From Desulfosalsimonas propionicica (GTDB lineage: Bacteria; Desulfobacterota; Desulfobacteria; Desulfobacterales; Desulfosalsimonadaceae), in NCBI RefSeq assembly GCF_013761005.1, contig NZ_JACDUS010000006.1, positions 1-64,000 of the forward strand: a DNA stretch of 64,000 nt, written 5' to 3'. Every line of letters begins with the position of its first letter. Positions within the stretch are counted from its first letter, which is position 1. Below, one piece after another: positions 61,714-64,000 of the stretch. Below the pieces are notes generated by a model that saw nothing but the letters and a program-made list of their open reading frames with translations, had not been told where the DNA came from and searched no databases. The translations under genes were made by a program, and so were the position numbers.

Positions 61714-63606
61714 TTAGTCGGAGAACCGGTCAGATACTTCGATGTCACTGTTTTGCCGCAGTGCAGCAATCCATTTGTTCAATGCCTGCCGACGTTTCTG
61801 TTCCTTGAGTTGCGCTGCAGCGGTTTTTTGCTGTGATTCAAAATCCTTTTCTTCCGGAACCTTCTGTTCGCTCAGGTGAAGAACGTAAAAACGCCCGCTT
61901 TCCTTGATGACAGATTCGGAAACCGGGTTTTCCGGGCTCAGGGAAAATGCGGCCGCTGATACCGGCCGGCTGCTGCCAATATCAGGCACCGGTTGGCTGC
62001 GCTTGAAAAAATCCGTGGTCTGGATTTCAACGCCTGCTTCCCGGGCGGCAACATCAAAGCTGTCTGCGGAGCGGGCTTGTTCCAGAAACTTTTCTGCTGC
62101 CGATTCTGCGGCATCACGCTGCTTTTGCCGCACCAGGTCGTTTTCCACCCTGTCTTTAATGTCAGCGAGATCCGGGACTTCCGGTTCTTTTCGTTCAATG
62201 GGTTGGATCAGAAAATAGGCATCACCGATTTCCTTGACTTCGCTGATTTCCATCAGCGGAAGGCCAAAGGCGGTTTCAGCGAATTTTTCCGGGGCATCAA
62301 TGCGTGCCGGCCCCTTTTCTCGGGTGAAAAAATCCGTGGTTTCAATATCCAGATTCAGGTCCCGGGCATTGTCAATCAGGTCATCGCCTTCAAATGATAT
62401 TTCATAAAGCGACCAGGCCTTATCGTAAGCAATGGTCCTTGCCTGCTGCTCGGCGAGCCGGGTCCTGATTTTTTTATGGACTTTTTCCAGGGGCTCGACT
62501 TCGGCCTCCTGCCGCTGTTCCACCTTGATCACGTGCCAGCCGAACCGGGTGCGAACCGGTTTGCTGATATCGCCGGGCTTGAGGGAAAAGGCGGCTTCTG
62601 CAAAGGCTTCGACCATGTCGTCGCGTTTAAATGATCCCAGATATCCGCCGTCTTTTGCCGTTGGGCCGTCGGAATGCTTTTGCGCCAGTATGGCAAAATC
62701 TTCCCCGCTACGGGCTTGTTCCATGATTTCCAAGGCCCGGTCCCGGATTTCAGCATCCTGGTCTTTCCCTGCGTCCTCCGGGACCTGCAGCAGGATGTGG
62801 CGGGCGGTAACCGTTTCAGGGGTGCCGAATTCCTCCTGATGGGCCTGGTAGTAATCCCGGATTTCCGATTTCGGGATTTCTACTTCATCAATGAAGTCGG
62901 CTGGGTCAAAGCGCAAAAAGCGCGCTTGGACCAAGGGTCGCGTTCTGTATTTTTCCTTGTTGGCCGCAAAGTATTGCCGAATTTCTTCTTCAGAAACTTC
63001 AATATTTGAAAAGTTGCTGCCGATGAACTCCGCATAGTCAATTTTGATTTCTGTATTCTGCCAGTTGTACCATGCACGGGTTTCCGCCTCTGTAACCGGG
63101 ACGGCACCCGATACCAGTTCCCGGATCATAACGGTCTGGAGGGTTTGCTTGTGCAGGTTTTCAAAGTCTTCCGGCGAAAGGCGGTTTTGTTCCAGCAACT
63201 GGCGGTAGCGCCGGGCATCGAACCGGCCGTTATTCTGGAAGGCGGGAATCTCTGCAATGGCGCTGGCAAGTGCCGCATCCGGGACTTGGAGATTGTTTTT
63301 TTCGGCAACCTGCAGCAGCAGATGTTTTTCGATCAGCTGGTTTATGGCCTGGCCCTGGATGTCGAGCATGTCCAGCAGGTCCTGATTGAGCTGATTGCCG
63401 AAGCGCTGCTCCAGGTTTTGCATGATGTTGTTATAGGTGCGCTGGTATTCATCAATGGTGATGGCCTCGCCGTTGACTTCCGCAACTGAGCTTTCCCGCT
63501 GGGAGTAAAAGGAGCCCGCGCCGGTGAAAACGAAAGCCAGCACGATGAGCCCCAAAAGGATCTTGATCATCCACGAACCAGCGCTTTTGCGCATTGAACT
63601 GAGCAT
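61714..63606 (-). CDS. ppiD: PpiD-like periplasmic peptidyl-prolyl isomerase/chaperone
   Basis: PpiD assists proteins emerging from the Sec translocon. The 630-residue protein has an N-terminal membrane anchor (about 12-34, MIKILLGLIVLAFVFTGAG), SurA-like helical chaperone domains before and after, and a parvulin isomerase domain at about 262-360 (ARHILLQVPEDAG, GYLGSFKRDDMVEAFAEAAFS in part, FGWHVIKVE). Start ATG follows AGAGG. Length matches PpiD. Confidence 0.9.
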   Translation of the reverse strand: MLSSMRKSAGSWMIKILLGLIVLAFVFTGAGSFYSQRESSVAEVNGEAITIDEYQRTYNNIMQNLEQRFGNQLNQDLLDMLDIQGQAINQLIEKHLLLQVAEKNNLQVPDAALASAIAEIPAFQNNGRFDARRYRQLLEQNRLSPEDFENLHKQTLQTVMIRELVSGAVPVTEAETRAWYNWQNTEIKIDYAEFIGSNFSNIEVSEEEIRQYFAANKEKYRTRPLVQARFLRFDPADFIDEVEIPKSEIRDYYQAHQEEFGTPETVTARHILLQVPEDAGKDQDAEIRDRALEIMEQARSGEDFAILAQKHSDGPTAKDGGYLGSFKRDDMVEAFAEAAFSLKPGDISKPVRTRFGWHVIKVEQRQEAEVEPLEKVHKKIRTRLAEQQARTIAYDKAWSLYEISFEGDDLIDNARDLNLDIETTDFFTREKGPARIDAPEKFAETAFGLPLMEISEVKEIGDAYFLIQPIERKEPEVPDLADIKDRVENDLVRQKQRDAAESAAEKFLEQARSADSFDVAAREAGVEIQTTDFFKRSQPVPDIGSSRPVSAAAFSLSPENPVSESVIKESGRFYVLHLSEQKVPEEKDFESQQKTAAAQLKEQKRRQALNKWIAALRQNSDIEVSDRFSD

Positions 63607-63743
63607 CTGTACCTCTTGAGTATTCGGATATGAATTGCAAGATTGGCATCATACGGAGAAAACCGGATTTTGTCAAGCATATGCAGGGTATTGCCCGACA
63701 CTGCAGCGGGTTTCAAATCCTTAAAAAAAGTTTTTGTCCAAAA

Positions 63744-63907
63744 AAGCTTGATGGCACCGTAAAAAGTTTGATTTCAGATGGTGCCGTAAACAGTTCAAGA
63801 TCAAGGCTTTCCCAATTTCGAAGAATGCAGCGTACTTATCCGTACGTGAAATTCTGAGAAATTGCGCGTAACGCAGATATTGGACTTTTTACGGCACCAT
63901 CAAGCTT
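63744..63907. repeat. Interspersed palindromic repeat
   Basis: AAGCTTGATGGCACCGTAAAAAGT (63744-63767) is matched in inverted form at 63884-63907 with two mismatches. A nearby GATGGTGCCGTAAA (63777-63790) matches 63888-63901 exactly in inverted form. The 394 bp after ppiD hold no gene; a partial copy of the same unit is near 59347. Confidence 0.6.
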
Positions 63908-64000
63908 CATCTCCAAAATTGAAAAATTTATGTTATAATAGCAGATATAGATTGTTTTTGCTGAAAACAATGCTTCCTTCCAGCAAAAACATTGTGCGAT

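Overview
The window looks like the chromosome of a Gram-negative, sulfate-reducing bacterium of the Desulfobacterota, probably order Desulfobacterales. The evidence is a complete quinone reductase complex operon (qrcA-qrcB-qrcC-qrcD) next to System II cytochrome c maturation genes, deltaproteobacterial-looking ribosomal proteins, and frequent TTG and GTG starts behind strong AAGGAGG ribosome binding sites. The taxonomic call is an inference from gene content; no 16S rRNA gene is present.

Left part (1 to about 10085): a mobile-element-like accessory region ending at the 3' end of a tRNA-Arg(CCT) gene. It carries an array of regularly spaced palindromes (96-449), two related GTTACA/TGTAAC repeat clusters that bracket AT-rich cores (561-663 and 6228-6356), a MerR-like regulator and a small Cro/CI-like regulator that share a palindromic operator, an excisionase-like protein, a large Toprim primase-helicase, and several small zinc-ribbon or unknown proteins. 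A candidate structured small RNA lies at 6889-6967. A low-GC three-gene cargo block (PIN-like protein, radical SAM enzyme, three-helix membrane protein) sits next to the tRNA. No integrase lies inside the window, so the far boundary of the element is not seen.

Middle part (10177 to 43550): conserved housekeeping. An mltD-like lytic transglycosylase is read leftward. Then, all rightward: tRNA-Thr, Tyr, Gly and Thr, tuf, rpmG, tRNA-Trp, secE, nusG, rplK, rplA, the L10 leader, rplJ, rplL, rpoB, rpoC. A new promoter follows, then rpsL, rpsG and a second tuf, and the S10, spc and alpha operons down to rplQ. The two tuf genes look identical across their coding regions. fusA is missing from its usual place between rpsG and tuf, and adk and map are missing between secY and infA. 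Several ribosomal proteins (L33, L24, S14, L36, S4) keep the zinc-binding cysteine form. The run ends at a strong terminator that lies inside the 3' end of the convergent comEC gene.

Right part (43500 to 64000), mostly leftward: comEC and murA; a terminator; the Qrc operon with a previously uncalled 56-residue membrane protein at its end; ccsA and ccs1/resB; a DUF362 protein overlapping an M16 peptidase lipoprotein gene; a rightward Pit-family phosphate transporter with its DUF47 partner; a zinc-ribbon membrane protein; and a PpiD-like periplasmic folding factor. Qrc passes electrons from periplasmic cytochrome c3 to menaquinone. The adjacent Ccs1/CcsA pair would attach the hemes that QrcA needs. 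A short interspersed palindromic repeat is seen at 63744-63907 with a partial copy near 59347.
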